Origin: Falsochrobactrum tianjinense | GTDB taxonomy: Bacteria > Pseudomonadota > Alphaproteobacteria > Rhizobiales > Rhizobiaceae | Reading direction: 5' to 3' | DNA: 64,000 nucleotides | Assembly (NCBI RefSeq): GCF_019100495.1 | Contig: NZ_JAHRVA010000003.1 | Coordinates: 186,001 to 250,000, forward strand | Shown: positions 63,317 to 64,000 of the stretch, one piece after another | How positions within the stretch are numbered: position 1 is the stretch's first letter | Layout: the number at the start of each line of letters is the position of its first letter | Notes under the pieces: model-generated | What the model saw: the letters and a program-made list of their open reading frames with translations, nothing else | Told to the model about the DNA's origin: nothing | Databases searched by the model: none | Made by a program: the position numbers and the translations under genes

Positions 63317-64000
63317 ATAGCCCAGTACTTTCCGTGCGCAGTATCTACAAGCGTTTCGGCGGTATTCACGCCGTCCAGGATGTATCCTTTGATGTCAATC
63401 AAGGGGAAATACTCGGCCTGATCGGGCCGAACGGATCCGGTAAATCGACGCTTTTCAATTGTATTCTCGGTCAGCTTCAGCCGAATGGCGGTGAAGTGCG
63501 CGTTAACGGCAAGGATGTTTCCGGAATGCGCGCATCCGATCTCAACAAGCTTGGTGTCGGACGCACCTTCCAGCAGCTTTCAGTTTTCCCGAAAATGTCG
63601 GTGATTGAGAACATCATTCTTGCCGGACAGGAGCATAAAGGCACAATGGCATCGCGGCTCTTCGGGCAGGGCGATGCCGGCTTGACTGATGAAGCAGAAC
63701 AGATGATTTCGTTCTTTCGTCTTGATCATCTGCGTGATGAACTGGCCGGTTCGCTTTCCTATGGCCAGCAAAAGCTCGTGGATGCTGCCATGGCGTTCAT
63801 GGCGGGTCCCAGCCTCGTTCTTCTCGATGAGCCAGCTGGCGGCGTCAATCTGACGATGCTGGGCAATCTCAAAGACAGGCTCATTGCATACAATGCCGAA
63901 CACGGAACGACCTTCGTCGTGATCGAACATAATATGGAATTTGTCATGAGCCTTTGTACGCGCATCATCGTATTGGCGGAAGGGCGCGTCATTGCTGAAG
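63313..64000 (+). CDS. ABC transporter ATPase LivG, second system (3' end cut by window)
   Basis: 229 complete codons are visible; the gene runs off the window. Walker A GPNGSGKST (about 38-46), Q-loop TFQQLSVF, signature LSYGQQKLVDAAMAF and Walker B LVLLDEPAGGVN, followed by the H-loop IEHNM. The SYGQQ form of the signature is usual in LivG/LivF proteins. A livF gene is expected beyond the window. Confidence 0.93.
   Translation, partial: MNSPVLSVRSIYKRFGGIHAVQDVSFDVNQGEILGLIGPNGSGKSTLFNCILGQLQPNGGEVRVNGKDVSGMRASDLNKLGVGRTFQQLSVFPKMSVIENIILAGQEHKGTMASRLFGQGDAGLTDEAEQMISFFRLDHLRDELAGSLSYGQQKLVDAAMAFMAGPSLVLLDEPAGGVNLTMLGNLKDRLIAYNAEHGTTFVVIEHNMEFVMSLCTRIIVLAEGRVIAE

Overview
The window looks like accessory chromosomal DNA of an alphaproteobacterium of the order Rhizobiales, most probably Brucellaceae (Ochrobactrum/Brucella type). 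This is an inference. It rests on the density of ABC and TRAP importers, a narKGHJI cluster carrying a parvulin gene, anaerobic ubiquinone genes, DUF1236 and Abhydrolase_9 proteins, and a mosaic palindromic intergenic repeat. Genes form compact blocks with frequent 4-nt ATGA overlaps. I see no rRNA, tRNA, CRISPR array, transposase or phage gene.

Layout. (1) 1-3242, minus: branched-chain-amino-acid-type ABC importer (Tat-exported binding protein, two permeases, the second cut by the window edge), divergent from an XRE/ScfR-type regulator (3437-4903). (2) 4993-8328: receiver-only response regulator, two-helix small membrane protein and a sodium-symporter-like histidine kinase. (3) 8521-12086, minus: TAXI-type TRAP transporter with DUF1850 partner. 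(4) 12435-16528: DUF1236 protein, SulP anion transporter, membrane alpha/beta-hydrolase. (5) 16597-28911: betaine/proline-derivative island: proline-racemase-family enzyme, ProV, ProW, two paralogous betaine-binding proteins, a 47-codon small ORF, TetR regulator, OYE-type demethylase/dehydrogenase, DMSP-lyase-like cupin, LysR regulator, and a Rieske oxygenase with its reductase. (6) 29010-44077: anaerobic respiration island: ubiX-ubiD divergent from ubiT-ubiU-ubiV, then parvulin, narI, narJ, narH, narG and a fused double narK. FNR-type boxes lie before ubiT and narK. (7) 44286-52421: ribitol catabolism: LacI regulator, ketose 3-epimerase, ABC importer, ribitol 2-dehydrogenase, ribulokinase. 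Two promoters appear to share a LacI-type operator. (8) 52572-59932: sugar/organophosphate-type ABC importer with cytoplasmic phosphoesterase and HAD phosphatase, divergent from a SorC-type regulator. (9) 60268-64000: second Liv-type ABC operon, cut in its first ATPase gene.

How it works together. The window reads as a nutrient-scavenging and niche-adaptation segment. Quaternary amines are imported (ProVWX-like) and demethylated by the Rieske and OYE enzymes. Ribitol is imported, oxidised to D-ribulose and phosphorylated. Nitrate respiration is supplied by NarGHI and the NarK double transporter, with an O2-independent hydroxylation route for ubiquinone encoded beside it. The clearest sequence-level signals beyond the genes are the operator pair of the ribitol regulon, the TetR, LysR and SorC inverted repeats, the FNR-type boxes, and a cupin with DMSP-lyase metal ligands inside a betaine catabolic cluster.
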